Part shown: one piece after another, positions 28,087 through 40,772 of the stretch
Layout: every line of letters begins with the position of its first letter
Position numbering within the stretch: the first letter of the stretch is position 1
NCBI RefSeq assembly: GCF_014647855.1
Contig: NZ_BMPZ01000003.1
Location: 248,001-312,000, forward strand
Direction of reading: 5' to 3'
DNA: 64,000 nucleotides
DNA from: Shewanella gelidii
Lineage (GTDB): Bacteria; Pseudomonadota; Gammaproteobacteria; Enterobacterales; Shewanellaceae
The notes under the pieces: generated by a model
Databases searched by the model: none
What the model was told of the DNA's origin: nothing
The model's input: only the letters and a program-made list of their open reading frames with translations
Program-made: the position numbers and the translations under genes

Positions 28087-30543
28087 CTATTTTCTCGTTT
28101 TACGTTTCGCAGCTTTAGTTTTGTGGGTCGCGGTTTTAACTTTCTTGCCAGCAGACTTTTTGGGTTTCGCTTTGGCCTTACTGTTAGTCTTGGGTTTCGT
28201 TCGCCCAGAAGACTTTTTACTCTTTGGCTTCTTACGTTCTGCACCTTCGTCTGTTGCACCTTTGGATTTAGCACCTCGTTTGGCACCTTCAAGGTTTGCC
28301 CGCTCACGTGCGGTCATCGGTTTTCTACTGGTATCTTTGCGCTTACGACGCCCTTCATCGCCAATCATGACTAAATCGATTTGACGGTCATCTAAGCTGA
28401 CTGCTGCCACTTTAACTTGCACGGCATCACCAATTTGATAAACCTGTCCGGAACTTTCACCAATGAGTCGCTGACGTTTATTGTCATATTGGTAATAATC
28501 GTTTGCGAGGCTAGATATATGGACCAAACCATCGATAAACAGCTGATCGAGCCTTACAAATAATCCAAAGCTCGTCACCGAAGCCACAACGGCATCAAAT
28601 GTATCACCCACATGGTCTTGCATGAACTCACACTTTAACCAATCACTGACATCACGGGTCGCTTCGTCTGCACGGCGCTCAGTGGTTGAACATTCTTCTC
28701 CCAACTGGTCTAGCTCGTCCAATTGATAATGATAGCCGCCATCAGCCGTCCATTTATCGGTCAGCTCACCTTGGCAGTGCTGTTTTGCCAACAAGTAACG
28801 GATCACTCGATGCAGCACTAAATCTGGGTAACGGCGGATCGGCGATGTAAAGTGGCTATACTCCTCTAACGCCAAACCAAAATGGCCTTCATTATCCGGT
28901 GTATAAATCGCTTGCCGCATTGAGCGAAGTAGCATCACTTGGATAAGCTCCGCATCTGGACGCTCAATAACTTTCTCCATCAGAGCCTGATAATCACTTG
29001 GTTCAGGTTCTAAACCGCCACCTAATGTCAACCCGCGCTCCGACAAGAACTCTTTAAAGTTCGCCAGTTTTTGTTCAGACGGCGCTTCATGAACTCGATA
29101 TAACACTTCGCCTTTATGTTTTTTCACAAACCGAGCAGAGGCCACGTTGGCCAAAATCATACACTCTTCGATGATTTTATGAGCTTGGTTGCGAGAACGA
29201 GGCACAATGGCATCAATTTTTCGATGCTCGTTAAAAACAAATTGAGTTTCAACGGTTTCAAATGCAATTGCTCCGCGCTCAGCACGGGTTTCATCTAACG
29301 TTAAATAAAGTTGCTGCAAACATTGAAGGTGTGGGAACAATGCTTCGTGCTCATCAGCAATATCACCGCCTTCCAACATGTCTGCCACTTCTGTATATGT
29401 AAAACGGGCATGGGACTGCATCACTGCAGGGTAAAACTTATAACCTGACAGTTTACCGCGAGCAGAGATCGTCATTTCCGCGACCATACATAAACGATCA
29501 ACATGAGGGTTTAGTGAGCACAACCCATTTGAAATTTTTTCCGGCAACATCGGAATCACTTGGGAAGGGAAGTAAACGGAGTTCCCGCGCGAACGCGCTT
29601 CAACATCCAATGCCGAGCCCGTTCGAACATAGTGGCTGACATCGGCAATCGCGACCCACAAACGCCAACCACCACTCGGTTTTGTTTCTGCGTATACCGC
29701 ATCATCAAAGTCGCGCGCGTCTTCACCATCAATCGTTACCAGTGGTAAATGACGTAAATCAACTCGGTTTTCTTTGTCGTCTTCACTGACTTCATCCGGG
29801 ATACGTCTGAGCTTTTTTTCTATCACCGACGACCACGTATGGGGTAAATCATAGTTGCGCAAAGCAATCTCAATCTCCATTCCAGGAGCCATTTGCTTAC
29901 CCAGAACTTCCGTCACTTTGCCAGCTGCTTTTACATAACGCCCTGGGCGGCGAGTTAATTCAATAACGACGACATCACCATGACGGGCGCCCTGGCTATC
30001 TTCTTTTTGGATCAGGATCTCCTGAGCGATTCGTTTGTCATCAGCAATAACAAATGCCATCCCACAATCAACATGGTAGCGCCCAACTAACGGAGCGCTT
30101 CGCTCTTGAACCAAACGCACAATTCTCGCTTCTCTTTTTCCACGACGATCCACGCCAGCTCGCTGAGCCAAGACTTTGTCACCATGAAAGTACATTTGCA
30201 TATCACGGTTTTGAATAAAGAGATCATCGCCTCCTTCATCCAGCTTTAAAAAGCCAAAGCCGTCACGATGGCCGATGATGGTTCCGCTCAGCAGATCCAT
30301 TCTTTCAGGCAATCCATAGCATCGCCCGCGAGTAAATACTAACTCACCATCTCTTTCCATCGCGCGCAGACGTCTGCGTATCGCTTCCTGCTGCTCTTCA
30401 TCAACAACATTGAGGGCAATAGATATTTGTTCACGAGTAAGGGGGGATTTTTGTGAGCGCAGATAATCTAAAATGAACTCTCGGCTCGGAATAGGATTTT
30501 CGTATTTGTCTTGCTCACGCTCAAAATGAGGGTCTTTTATCAT
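28087..30543 (-). CDS. rnr: ribonuclease R
   Basis: An 818-residue 3'-5' exoribonuclease that can degrade structured RNA. In order it has a helix-turn-helix (residues about 20-80), two cold-shock domains, the RNB catalytic domain with the metal site [12 protein letters not shown] (near 275), an S1 domain near 640-725 and a long Lys/Arg-rich tail over the last 90 residues. The basic tail helps engage duplex RNA and ribosomes and is normal for the family. It is followed at 4 bp by rlmB and preceded by motX. Confidence 0.97.
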   Translation of the reverse strand: MIKDPHFEREQDKYENPIPSREFILDYLRSQKSPLTREQISIALNVVDEEQQEAIRRRLRAMERDGELVFTRGRCYGLPERMDLLSGTIIGHRDGFGFLKLDEGGDDLFIQNRDMQMYFHGDKVLAQRAGVDRRGKREARIVRLVQERSAPLVGRYHVDCGMAFVIADDKRIAQEILIQKEDSQGARHGDVVVIELTRRPGRYVKAAGKVTEVLGKQMAPGMEIEIALRNYDLPHTWSSVIEKKLRRIPDEVSEDDKENRVDLRHLPLVTIDGEDARDFDDAVYAETKPSGGWRLWVAIADVSHYVRTGSALDVEARSRGNSVYFPSQVIPMLPEKISNGLCSLNPHVDRLCMVAEMTISARGKLSGYKFYPAVMQSHARFTYTEVADMLEGGDIADEHEALFPHLQCLQQLYLTLDETRAERGAIAFETVETQFVFNEHRKIDAIVPRSRNQAHKIIEECMILANVASARFVKKHKGEVLYRVHEAPSEQKLANFKEFLSERGLTLGGGLEPEPSDYQALMEKVIERPDAELIQVMLLRSMRQAIYTPDNEGHFGLALEEYSHFTSPIRRYPDLVLHRVIRYLLAKQHCQGELTDKWTADGGYHYQLDELDQLGEECSTTERRADEATRDVSDWLKCEFMQDHVGDTFDAVVASVTSFGLFVRLDQLFIDGLVHISSLANDYYQYDNKRQRLIGESSGQVYQIGDAVQVKVAAVSLDDRQIDLVMIGDEGRRKRKDTSRKPMTARERANLEGAKRGAKSKGATDEGAERKKPKSKKSSGRTKPKTNSKAKAKPKKSAGKKVKTATHKTKAAKRKTRK

Positions 30544-30601
30544 TCAATTTCCAATATATTGACCCTCACACTCGATACTTCATCGACGAATGATTGGGCC
30601 T

Positions 30602-31246
30602 TTAGTGTGTTCTTAAGTGAGCCTTTTGGGCTCTTGCCACGATGCTTGCAGGCATCTTTGCCTCAAGTCTTTTTAGCAGCGTCATGGCTGTTTTTTTCGT
30701 TTTTTCATCACTAATGACTGCGTTATACAGCCAGTGATAACCGTATTCATAATCACGTGCGCTACCATAGCCTTGGCCAAACAAACGCACGAGCATGATT
30801 CTTGCCGGTAAGTCACCGTTCGCAGCAGCTGGCAGCGCATATTTCACTGCTCGTTCCGGATCCTTCGTTACAAACTTCCCTTGATTATAGTACTCCGCAA
30901 CGCGAACCATGGCTTCGGCGCTCCCTTGTTCTGCTGCGGTCTTTAGAAGTGCGATTCCTCTCGGGGCATTCGCTTTTACACAAGTTCCATAATTGAGCAT
31001 TTCTGCCCACAGAAACTGATACAAGGGTTGCTGCAGCACTTCTGAGCGGGCTTCGATATCCTGGACGAGCTGACAGTCATCGGCTTTGACTTGTTGTAAG
31101 TATTTGCCACTACGGATCAGCTCTATCAGTTGATCTTGACTGTATATGTCCACAGCTTGGGTTTCAGGCTGGCTCTCTTGAGCCTGTGAAACTGATGCAA
31201 AAAAGCTACTGGCACAAATCAAACTTATGTAGATTATCCGCAACAT
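30602..31246 (-). CDS. motX: sodium-driven flagellar motor protein MotX
   Basis: A 214-residue periplasmic protein. A signal peptide ends near residue 22 (VSQA). Sel1-like repeats follow (RGIALLKTAAEQGSAEAM, then RAVKYALPAAANGDLPAR). The stretch QVKADDCQLVQDIEARS is characteristic of Vibrio MotX. MotX joins MotY to form the T-ring that anchors PomA/PomB stators in sodium-driven polar motors. The position between purA and rnr matches Vibrio. The first Sel1-like protein guess is refined to MotX on both grounds. Confidence 0.88.
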   Translation of the reverse strand: MLRIIYISLICASSFFASVSQAQESQPETQAVDIYSQDQLIELIRSGKYLQQVKADDCQLVQDIEARSEVLQQPLYQFLWAEMLNYGTCVKANAPRGIALLKTAAEQGSAEAMVRVAEYYNQGKFVTKDPERAVKYALPAAANGDLPARIMLVRLFGQGYGSARDYEYGYHWLYNAVISDEKTKKTAMTLLKRLEAKMPASIVARAQKAHLRTH

Positions 31247-31336
31247 CGGAACCTCGTCACTAAGAAAGGGATATTCTTAACATCGGCATTATAACGTATT
31301 TCTTGAACAAGATCCGACCAACTAAATTTCGCCCAT

Positions 31337-31362
31337 AAAAAAGGCCGCGATAGCGGCCTTTT
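31337..31362 (-). terminator. terminator between purA and motX
   Basis: GGCCGC and GCGGCC pair around a four-base loop, flanked by an A-run and T-run. It probably separates most purA transcripts from motX. Confidence 0.85.
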
Positions 31363-31380
31363 AATCAACATCAACAAGAC

Positions 31381-32685
<1,305 letters not shown>

Positions 32686-32742
32686 CTAGGTTGCGATTAA
32701 AGCGAAATTTTAACAGATTAATGGGGGGAATTGGCAAGATCT

Positions 32743-32931
32743 TTATGAAAAAATAATCAATAGAACTATTCCACTTACAAGTATTGACCCGCCAATTCTT
32801 TGCAAAACCCTTTGGTTTTGTTGAGAAATTTCTAGCATATAGGCACGCCATTTATTTGGAAATAGACAAGGTCCAATGCCTTCTAGTACTAACATTAAGC
32901 CTATCGCCAACATAAAGGTTTGAAAGGTCAT
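32743..32931 (-). CDS. yjeT: DUF2065 family membrane protein YjeT
   Basis: A 62-residue protein with two membrane segments (about residues 3-22 and 43-61) joined by the conserved GIGPCLFPNKWRAYMLEISQ loop. This is DUF2065/YjeT, function unknown. It usually lies between hflC and purA. Here purA follows as expected, but the upstream neighbour is rpsI rather than hflKC. Confidence 0.88.
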   Translation of the reverse strand: MTFQTFMLAIGLMLVLEGIGPCLFPNKWRAYMLEISQQNQRVLQRIGGSILVSGIVLLIIFS

Positions 32932-33144
32932 TTAACTTTTTCCTCTTTAAAAACAGTAACAAACAGCTCACTTTATGTTCAGAAAAATCCAAGGGGATTA
33001 TTGTTCAAAAATTAGAACAAACATTCCATTGTAATGATGGTTTGTGCAACCCCATCATAAAAACAAAGAAGTGCGAAACCCTTTTGTAGCAACCAGTCTA
33101 AAACAAGCCAAATGTCGAAACTGTGAAAATAAGCACCTTAAAAG

Positions 33145-33172
33145 AAAAAACCCGGCATAGGCCGGGTTTTTT
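33145..33172 (-). terminator. terminator of the rplM-rpsI operon
   Basis: CCCGGC pairs with GCCGGG around ATAG, with a T-run on the minus strand. Confidence 0.88.
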
Positions 33173-33189
33173 GCAATCTCTTGGGCGAA

Positions 33190-33582
33190 TTAACGCTTCG
33201 AGAATTGTGGCTTACGACGTGCTTTACGTAGACCCACTTTCTTACGCTCAACTTTACGAGCGTCACGGGTAACGAAACCAGCAGAACGTAATGTAGGACG
33301 TAGTGCCTCATCAAGTTCCATTAGTGCACGAGTGATACCATGACGAATTGCACCTGCTTGACCAGTGGTACCACCACCTTTCACAGTTACAACGATGTCT
33401 AGTTTATCAGTCATTTCAACTAGCTCTAGTGGCTGACGAACAACCATACGAGAAGTTTCACGACCAAAATACTCGTCCAAAGGACGTTGGTTAACTAGGA
33501 TGTTACCACTACCTACTTTAGCGAAAACGCGAGCAGTAGATGTTTTGCGACGGCCAGTGCCGTAGTACTGAGTTGCAGCCAT
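33190..33582 (-). CDS. rpsI: 30S ribosomal protein S9
   Basis: A 130-residue protein with the family opening [16 protein letters not shown], the central [19 protein letters not shown] block and the tail [11 protein letters not shown] that reaches the decoding centre. It lies 15 bp after rplM in the standard L13-S9 operon. Confidence 0.98.
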   Translation of the reverse strand: MAATQYYGTGRRKTSTARVFAKVGSGNILVNQRPLDEYFGRETSRMVVRQPLELVEMTDKLDIVVTVKGGGTTGQAGAIRHGITRALMELDEALRPTLRSAGFVTRDARKVERKKVGLRKARRKPQFSKR

Positions 33583-33597
33583 TATGCTTACTCCCGT

Positions 33598-34026
33598 TTA
33601 GATATCAAGAACTTGAGGTTGTTGTGCAGCGTGGTTATGTTCTGCGCCAGTGTAAACTTTAAGTTTACGGAACATAGCGCGGCCCAAAGGACCTTTTGGT
33701 AACATACCCTTAACCGCTTTCTCGATGATCATTTCTGGCTTATGCGCCTGCAGCTTCTCGAAGCTGATTTGCTTAATGCCACCAGGGAAGCCTGAGTGCG
33801 AGTAGTACGTCTTGCCTTTCGCTTTGTTGCCAGTTACGGTTACTTTCTCAGCGTTAACAACGATGATGTAGTCGCCCGTATCAACGTGCGGAGTGTATTC
33901 AGCTTTATGCTTACCGCGTAAACGGTTAGCAATTTCAGTAGCGATACGACCCAAAGTTTTGCCGTCAGCGTCAACGACATACCAGTCACGAGTTACAGTT
34001 TCTGGCTTAGCAGTAAAAGTCTTCAT
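33598..34026 (-). CDS. rplM: 50S ribosomal protein L13
   Basis: A 142-residue protein that binds 23S rRNA early in 50S assembly. It has the opening [19 protein letters not shown] and the conserved [23 protein letters not shown] block ([17 protein letters not shown]). First gene of the rplM-rpsI operon. In E. coli L13 represses its own operon by binding the leader; a long structured leader is also present here. Confidence 0.98.
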   Translation of the reverse strand: MKTFTAKPETVTRDWYVVDADGKTLGRIATEIANRLRGKHKAEYTPHVDTGDYIIVVNAEKVTVTGNKAKGKTYYSHSGFPGGIKQISFEKLQAHKPEMIIEKAVKGMLPKGPLGRAMFRKLKVYTGAEHNHAAQQPQVLDI

Positions 34027-34180
34027 TTACAAAAACCCAAAGTTAAAATTCTGTCACACATGCTATCTACAGAAGCGTAAATAACACAAAAATGCCTATC
34101 CCCTGCCCCTTCGAGCAAAGAAATTTGGCTAAAAACATCCGCCCAATTGGCGGAGTAACGTGGGCAGGTCGCGAATTATA
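34027..34180 (-). promoter_or_regulatory. rplM promoter -10 element and structured leader
   Basis: A perfect -10 (TATAAT on the minus strand) is at 34175-34180, though no good -35 is seen at 16-17 bp. It would give a leader of about 140 nt. A hairpin with CCGCC paired to GGCGG around AATT (34139-34153) lies near its 5' end. A leader of this kind is consistent with L13 autoregulation. Confidence 0.4.
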
Positions 34181-34236
34181 GACAAAGCTGACGTAAAAAT
34201 CACCTGATTTTTTAGTTACAAGGTAAATTTTTCTCA

Positions 34237-34260
34237 AGATAAAGCCGGCATCTGCCGGCT
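34237..34260 (-). terminator. candidate terminator of zapE
   Basis: AGCCGGC and GCCGGCT pair around a four-base loop, then TTATCTT on the minus strand. The T-tract is imperfect. Confidence 0.6.
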
Positions 34261-34301
34261 CAAATTGAAAACGCCAGAAGTATGGTGCTCAACGAAAATA
34301 A

Positions 34302-35414
34302 TTAAGGTAAATGCTCTAACGCTAAGTAATCGTGAGATTGCATTTCAATGAGCCGGGAGCGGCAACGATTGAATTCAAACGTAAGCTGACCATCGGTATA
34401 AATCTCTTCCAAAGCAACTTGGGCAGACACAATAAGCTTTACATTGCGTTCATAAAACTCATCGACTAACGCCAAAAAGCGTCGCGCAATATCATCTCCA
34501 GTAGAACTATGCCCCATCTGCTCGACGCCACTCAGTAAAACCGTATGATAAGTTTGCGCCAACTCCATATAATCTCGCTGACTCCTTGGTCCGTCACATA
34601 GCGCACGGAAATCTGCCAGCAACACTCCTTGAGCCTGCTTTCGAATTTGAATATCTCGGCCATCCACCTCTATGGGTGCATCCAGAACTTCAGATTCCGG
34701 TGCAAGTTGATCAAAATAAGCAAGTAAGTTTATTTCCGCCTGCGCATCAAGTGGAGAGTGGTAAATTTCAGCTTGTTCTAGAGTTCGCAAACGATAATCA
34801 ATACCCGAGTCTACGTTTAAAACTTGGCAGTGCTTATTAATGGCTGCAATCGCAGGTAAGAAGCGTGCTCGTTGCAAGCCGTTCTTATATAAGTCATCTG
34901 GTACAATGTTCGAAGTCGCAACTAAGGTCACGCCATGGGCAAACAAGGCTTCAAACAACGTCCCTAATAACATGGCGTCTGTAATGTCAGAAACGAAGAA
35001 CTCGTCAAAGCAGATGACTCGATATTTTTCAGACATCTTTTTTGCGATTACGAGTAGCGGATCTTGCGTACCTTTCAATTCATCGAGTTCGTGATGTAAT
35101 TGATGCATAAATCGATGGAAGTGCGCTCTTAACTTATTTGTACCGGGCAAGGCCTCATAAAAAGTATCCATCAAATACGTCTTACCGCGCCCGACTCCAC
35201 CCCATAGATACAGCCCAAGAACGCCTTCAACGGGTTGATTCGCTTTAAAGCTAGAAACCAATCGTCCCCATGAGGATTGAGGTTTAGGCAGCACGAGTAG
35301 TTCATCAAATACGCGTTGCAGCGCCTTTACGGCTTGCTCTTGTGCCGCATCTTTCGAAAAACCGTCTCTTTGTAAATCCTGCTGATAATGTTCCCAAGGA
35401 GTGAGCTGCGACAC
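34302..35414 (-). CDS. zapE: cell division protein ZapE (AFG1-like ATPase)
   Basis: A 370-residue AFG1/ZapE family ATPase. The Walker A is LWGGVGRGKTYLMD (near residue 70) and the Walker B is VICFDEFFVSD (near 135). VATSNIVPDDLY provides the sensor region. In E. coli ZapE destabilises FtsZ polymers during late division and under stress. It is next to rplM, and its divergent neighbour zapG is another division-linked gene. This layout is common in Gammaproteobacteria. Confidence 0.95.
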   Translation of the reverse strand: MSQLTPWEHYQQDLQRDGFSKDAAQEQAVKALQRVFDELLVLPKPQSSWGRLVSSFKANQPVEGVLGLYLWGGVGRGKTYLMDTFYEALPGTNKLRAHFHRFMHQLHHELDELKGTQDPLLVIAKKMSEKYRVICFDEFFVSDITDAMLLGTLFEALFAHGVTLVATSNIVPDDLYKNGLQRARFLPAIAAINKHCQVLNVDSGIDYRLRTLEQAEIYHSPLDAQAEINLLAYFDQLAPESEVLDAPIEVDGRDIQIRKQAQGVLLADFRALCDGPRSQRDYMELAQTYHTVLLSGVEQMGHSSTGDDIARRFLALVDEFYERNVKLIVSAQVALEEIYTDGQLTFEFNRCRSRLIEMQSHDYLALEHLP

Positions 35415-35679
35415 TTAGATAATTCTCTCTATGCATTTAATAAACAACCAAATACTACCACAAGTACGCTCGACATAGTCACAGGTCACACTAGAATCGA
35501 TTTCACTAACTAATGACAAACCAACAGTTGAAAAAAACCATGCGCGTACACATATTTGTTATTAACTTGCATTCAGTCAGCTTCTGCTAAGCGAAGGGTA
35601 GGTAAAACCCCTTATTTGAATACAATGTGTTGGCCTTCATTTTGGGGGCTTTTGTTACTTTAAATAAGGAGACTTTAGT

Positions 35680-36120
35680 ATGAGTTGGGTGATTACCGTT
35701 GCCGCATTAGCGATTGGTGTTATTTTAGGTTATGTGATTCGTAGCATGTTCTCTCGTAATGCGACCAATAACAGTCGCAATGAAGAGTTAGAGCAAACGA
35801 AGCTAGAAATGAGTCAGCATAAGCAAGAGGTTGCAGACCATTTTGACGAGCACTACCAATTGCTCAGCCAATTAACTGAACAATTAAACCGCGTCAATCA
35901 ACATTGGAATGAATCAGCTCAAGGCCTAGGACAAGATGCAGGAAAGAAATCACTGCAGATCTTAAGCGTTGCACAGGTTGAAGAAACTTCAGAACTCGAA
36001 GCAGCACATGCTGATACTGATGAGGCCACAGAAACGGCACCAGAGCAGCCAATTGAAGCTGAAAATCCAACTGATGAATGTAAAGAAAACCAAGTAAAAG
36101 AAGATGAAAAAACATCCTGA
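35680..36120 (+). CDS. zapG: DUF1043 membrane protein ZapG/YhcB
   Basis: A 146-residue inner membrane protein with one N-terminal membrane helix (about residues 3-22, ITVAALAIGVILGYVIRSMF) followed by a cytoplasmic coiled coil (EELEQTKLEMSQHKQEVADHFDEH, read as two motifs) and a low-complexity acidic tail. It matches YhcB, renamed ZapG, linked in E. coli to division and envelope synthesis. It is divergent from zapE and upstream of degQ, the usual arrangement. Confidence 0.9.
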   Translation: MSWVITVAALAIGVILGYVIRSMFSRNATNNSRNEELEQTKLEMSQHKQEVADHFDEHYQLLSQLTEQLNRVNQHWNESAQGLGQDAGKKSLQILSVAQVEETSELEAAHADTDEATETAPEQPIEAENPTDECKENQVKEDEKTS

Positions 36121-36227
36121 TACATTCTAGTGAGGCAAAATTGCTGAACTTTTTTAAACAACGAAAGGTCGGAGTACTTACCAGGACGTATCACAGTCTT
36201 TGAATTAGAAATTGGAGTAACGATTAG

Positions 36228-37580
36228 ATGAAGACAAAAATTTCCTTACTGTCAGCCGCAATCCTGAGCGCTACTTTAACCATGATGCCTGCCACTTCTC
36301 ATGCCGCGATTCCGCAAACGGTTAATGGTCAGTCAATGCCAAGCCTAGCGCCAATGCTTGAACGTACCACACCGGCAGTAGTCTCTGTGGCAGTATCAGG
36401 AACTCATGTTTCCAAACAGCGCGTACCCGACGTATTTCGTTATTTTTTCGGCCCAAATGCCCCTCAGGAACAAGTTAGAGAAAAGCCATTTAGAGGCCTA
36501 GGCTCTGGGGTCATTATTGACGCTAAAGAAGGCTATATTGTCACCAACAATCATGTCATTGAGGGGGCTGATGATATTAAAATTGGTCTTCATGATGGTC
36601 GTGAAGTCGACGCAAAGTTAATTGGCGCTGATGCAGATTCAGATATCGCACTATTGCAAATTAAAGCCAAAAACCTAACTGAGATAAAATCGAGCAATTC
36701 TGATCAACTCCGTGTAGGTGACTTTACCGTCGCCATTGGCAACCCTTTTGGTTTAGGTCAAACGGTCACCTCGGGGATCGTGAGCGCGCTCGGCCGCAGC
36801 GGTTTAGGCATTGAGATGCTAGAAAACTTTATCCAAACCGATGCCGCCATTAATAGTGGAAACTCCGGAGGAGCACTCGTTAATTTGAATGGTGAACTCA
36901 TCGGGATTAATACTGCCATCGTTGGTCCAAACGGCGGCAACGTTGGGATCGGCTTCGCGATTCCAGCCAATATGGTTCACAATCTCATTGATCAAATTAT
37001 CGAGCATGGTGAAGTTCGCCGCGGTGTTCTTGGTATTTCAGGCCGAGACCTCGACAACCAGCTTGCTGAGGCATTTGGTTTAGACACGCAGCATGGCGGG
37101 TTCGTGAATGAAGTGATGCCTGATAGCGCAGCAGAAAAAGGCGGTATCAAAGCTGGCGATATTATTACCAGCATCAATGGGCGAAAAATTAAAACCTTCC
37201 AAGAATTACGAGCTAAAATTGCCACTCTTGGTGCCGGTGCCAAAGTTACACTAGGGTTTATTCGTGATGGCGACGAAGAAACCACCAAAGTAACGCTTGG
37301 CGAGGCCAACCAAAATAAAGAAGCAACTGCCGGTGCTGTACATCGAATGCTTGCAGGAGCCAGCCTTGAAAATACGAAACAAGGTGTGAAAATTTCGGCT
37401 GTTGCTCAGGGCTCTCCAGCAGCACAAAACGGCTTGTTGGAAGGTGATATTATCGTTGGTGTAAACCGCACTAAAGTGAAGAACCTCAAAACACTGAAGA
37501 AAATTTTGAAGGATCAATCAGGAACCGCAGCCCTTAAGATCCGCCGCGGAGAAAGCCAGCTGTATTTAGTCTTACGCTAG
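36228..37580 (+). CDS. degQ: periplasmic serine endoprotease DegQ
   Basis: A 450-residue HtrA protease and chaperone. A signal peptide ends near residue 26 (SHA). The triad is His in TNNHVIEG, Asp in ADSDIALLQI and Ser in NSGNSGGAL. Two PDZ domains follow, at about residues 265-350 and 370-450. The loop after the first strands (RYFFGPNAPQEQ) is short, without the long LA loop of DegP, which supports DegQ. It is followed by its own terminator and then degS. Confidence 0.94.
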   Translation: MKTKISLLSAAILSATLTMMPATSHAAIPQTVNGQSMPSLAPMLERTTPAVVSVAVSGTHVSKQRVPDVFRYFFGPNAPQEQVREKPFRGLGSGVIIDAKEGYIVTNNHVIEGADDIKIGLHDGREVDAKLIGADADSDIALLQIKAKNLTEIKSSNSDQLRVGDFTVAIGNPFGLGQTVTSGIVSALGRSGLGIEMLENFIQTDAAINSGNSGGALVNLNGELIGINTAIVGPNGGNVGIGFAIPANMVHNLIDQIIEHGEVRRGVLGISGRDLDNQLAEAFGLDTQHGGFVNEVMPDSAAEKGGIKAGDIITSINGRKIKTFQELRAKIATLGAGAKVTLGFIRDGDEETTKVTLGEANQNKEATAGAVHRMLAGASLENTKQGVKISAVAQGSPAAQNGLLEGDIIVGVNRTKVKNLKTLKKILKDQSGTAALKIRRGESQLYLVLR

Positions 37581-37601
37581 TCTTATAACGTGCACAAGAA
37601 C

Positions 37602-37627
37602 AGGAAGGCATTCAGCCTTCCTTTTTT
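37602..37627 (+). terminator. terminator between degQ and degS
   Basis: AGGAAGGC pairs with GCCTTCCT around ATTCA and runs into TTTTTT. Confidence 0.88.
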
Positions 37628-37725
37628 GTGTTTGCGGCACAAGCCCCAATAAATACAGACCTTTATACACAATTGTTGAATTATGTTACGCTAGTCAGTC
37701 TCGTTCATCATAGCGCCTTAATTTC

Positions 37726-38808
37726 ATGTTTAAAAACGCCGTTTTATATGTAGGAAAAGCCGTCATTATTGGCTTGGTGGTCGCCGCCATCTTTCTTATG
37801 GCGAATTCTTACTTAACGAATGGAACCTTGCATAGCCAAATCTTTAAACCAAAAGATACTGGCAGGAGCGAGCTATCTTTTGCCAAAGCTGTCCGCCGCG
37901 CAGCACCCGCTGTGGTCAATATCTATAGTTTGAGTATCGACCAGCGCCGACCGCTCAACCCTGGAGCACTTCAAGGTCTCGGCTCTGGGGTTATCATGAG
38001 CGCGCAAGGCTACATCTTAACCAACTACCATGTAATAAAATCTGCAGACGAAATCGTCATTGCGCTACAAGATGGTCGGAAATTCACTTCTGAAGTCGTC
38101 GGCTCAGATCCGGACACAGATTTAAGCGTACTCAAGATAGAAGGTGATAATCTCCCAGTAGCTCCCCTCAATTTGAATAGTTTACCTGAAGTGGGTGATG
38201 TCGTTCTGGCTATCGGCAATCCATATAACCTTGGGCAAACCATTACCCAAGGCATCATCAGCGCCACAGGCCGCAATGGTTTAAGCTCTGGCTACCTTGA
38301 TTTTTTACAAACGGATGCCGCAATTAATGAAGGTAATTCCGGCGGTGCGCTGATTAATACCCAAGGGGATTTAATAGGGATTAACACTGCAGCGTTTAAA
38401 GTGGGCGGAGATAGTGGTAACCATGGAATTAACTTTTCAATCCCCACAAAACTTGCCTATAGCATCATGCAAAAGCTCATCAAAGATGGCCGCGTAATTC
38501 GAGGCATGCTTGGCGTCTCTGGCGATGCCGTCACCCCAGTAATGGCACAAATTTTCAAATTGCCGGAAGTCAAAGGTGTTTTGATTTCGGGCGTGGACCC
38601 AACCGGACCGGCAGCAAAAGCTCAAATTCAGCCTCGAGATCTGATCATTCAATTTGAAGGTGAAGAAGTCCCTGGGTTTGAAATGCTGATGGACCGAGTC
38701 GCCGAAACGAAGCCCGGTAGTACGGTCACGTTAACCATTATCCGGCAGGGGCAACCTTACGAAGTTGCTGTTACAATCGCAGAGAAGCCAATCAACTACA
38801 GCCAATAG
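37726..38808 (+). CDS. degS: membrane-anchored protease DegS
   Basis: A 360-residue HtrA protease that starts the sigmaE response by cutting RseA when its single PDZ domain binds misfolded outer-membrane protein C-termini. An N-terminal anchor covers about residues 10-28 (AVIIGLVVAAIFLMANSYL). The triad is His in TNYHVIK, Asp in DPDTDLSVLKI and Ser in NEGNSGGAL. One PDZ domain lies at about 260-350. A terminator separates it from degQ, so it has its own promoter, probably in 37628-37725. Confidence 0.95.
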   Translation: MFKNAVLYVGKAVIIGLVVAAIFLMANSYLTNGTLHSQIFKPKDTGRSELSFAKAVRRAAPAVVNIYSLSIDQRRPLNPGALQGLGSGVIMSAQGYILTNYHVIKSADEIVIALQDGRKFTSEVVGSDPDTDLSVLKIEGDNLPVAPLNLNSLPEVGDVVLAIGNPYNLGQTITQGIISATGRNGLSSGYLDFLQTDAAINEGNSGGALINTQGDLIGINTAAFKVGGDSGNHGINFSIPTKLAYSIMQKLIKDGRVIRGMLGVSGDAVTPVMAQIFKLPEVKGVLISGVDPTGPAAKAQIQPRDLIIQFEGEEVPGFEMLMDRVAETKPGSTVTLTIIRQGQPYEVAVTIAEKPINYSQ

Positions 38809-38833
38809 TCCCTCAACAGCGGCAACAAATAAG

Positions 38834-38863
38834 AAAAAGGCCAATCTGACGATTGGCTTTTTA
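38834..38863. terminator. bidirectional terminator between degS and murA
   Basis: GCCAATC pairs with GATTGGC around TGAC, with A-run and T-run flanks for the two converging transcripts. Confidence 0.85.
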
Positions 38864-38906
38864 TGATTTTTAAAACGGATAATTCCGACAGATACTCACT
38901 GACAAA

Positions 38907-40169
<1,263 letters not shown>

Positions 40170-40176
40170 TTAATCT

Positions 40177-40452
40177 CTACACCATGTTGAAAACTTTTTC
40201 GCGTTTCCATTGAGTCGGCGTGAAAGTCTTAATTGTAATTGCATGTAACTCACCGCTGGTTACTTTATCCATCAGCGGGCCATATATTGCTTGTTGCTGT
40301 TTAATTTTGCTTAATCCATCAAAGCAATCACCAACAGCAATAATTTTGAAATGTGTACCTTCGGCAGTCACTTGAAGCTCTTCAAGCGCCATCGCTGTAT
40401 TCAAAGCTTGTTTAATATCTTCAAGCTTTTGTTCTAATTCATTGTTTTCCAT
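40177..40452 (-). CDS. ibaG: BolA family protein IbaG
   Basis: A 91-residue BolA-fold protein. The conserved VTAEGTHFKIIAVGDCFDGLSKIKQQQAIYGPL region matches IbaG/YrbA, here read as the GTHFKIIAVG strand and the RQ-type helix. IbaG binds an iron-sulfur cluster with the monothiol glutaredoxin GrxD; a conserved Cys (Cys59) and His (His71) are in the expected places. The N-terminal helix is slightly longer than in E. coli. Gene order mlaB-ibaG-murA is conserved. Confidence 0.92.
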   Translation of the reverse strand: MENNELEQKLEDIKQALNTAMALEELQVTAEGTHFKIIAVGDCFDGLSKIKQQQAIYGPLMDKVTSGELHAITIKTFTPTQWKREKVFNMV

Positions 40453-40475
40453 AAATATAATGCCTTTATACAGGT

Positions 40476-40772
40476 TTAGGCGTCGCCCTTTGATTCAAAA
40501 AACTTTTCGAGATCATAGAGTGCGATAAGCTTTTCAAGCTGCGCTGCTGGCGCAACGAGTTTGAAATTTGGATTTAATGTACGTTGTATTGCCAATAATT
40601 CAAGCAAAAATGCGACACCAGCACTATCTGCAAATTCCAGTCGCGATAGATTCAGCTGCTGAATATCACTAGACAGAATCTGAGTACGCTGTGACCACAA
40701 ACTTTTCACTTCAGTAGCAGAAAGACGGCCACTTAAGTTGCACTGATTTGCGTGCTCATTAAAACTGGCCAT
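40476..40772 (-). CDS. mlaB: phospholipid transport STAS protein MlaB
   Basis: A 98-residue STAS-domain protein. MlaB sits on the MlaF ATPase and is needed for activity of the MlaFEDB complex. The LSRLEFADSAGVAFLLELLA block is the STAS core. A TTG at 40775 is possible, but the ATG at 40772 overlaps the mlaC stop by 1 nt (TGATG) and is chosen. It has no membrane segment. Confidence 0.9.
   Translation of the reverse strand: MASFNEHANQCNLSGRLSATEVKSLWSQRTQILSSDIQQLNLSRLEFADSAGVAFLLELLAIQRTLNPNFKLVAPAAQLEKLIALYDLEKFFESKGDA

Noticed and set aside
28083..28400. Plus-strand frames opposite the basic tail of rnr
   Set aside because: The lysine-rich codons of rnr give long leucine/phenylalanine frames on the other strand by composition alone.
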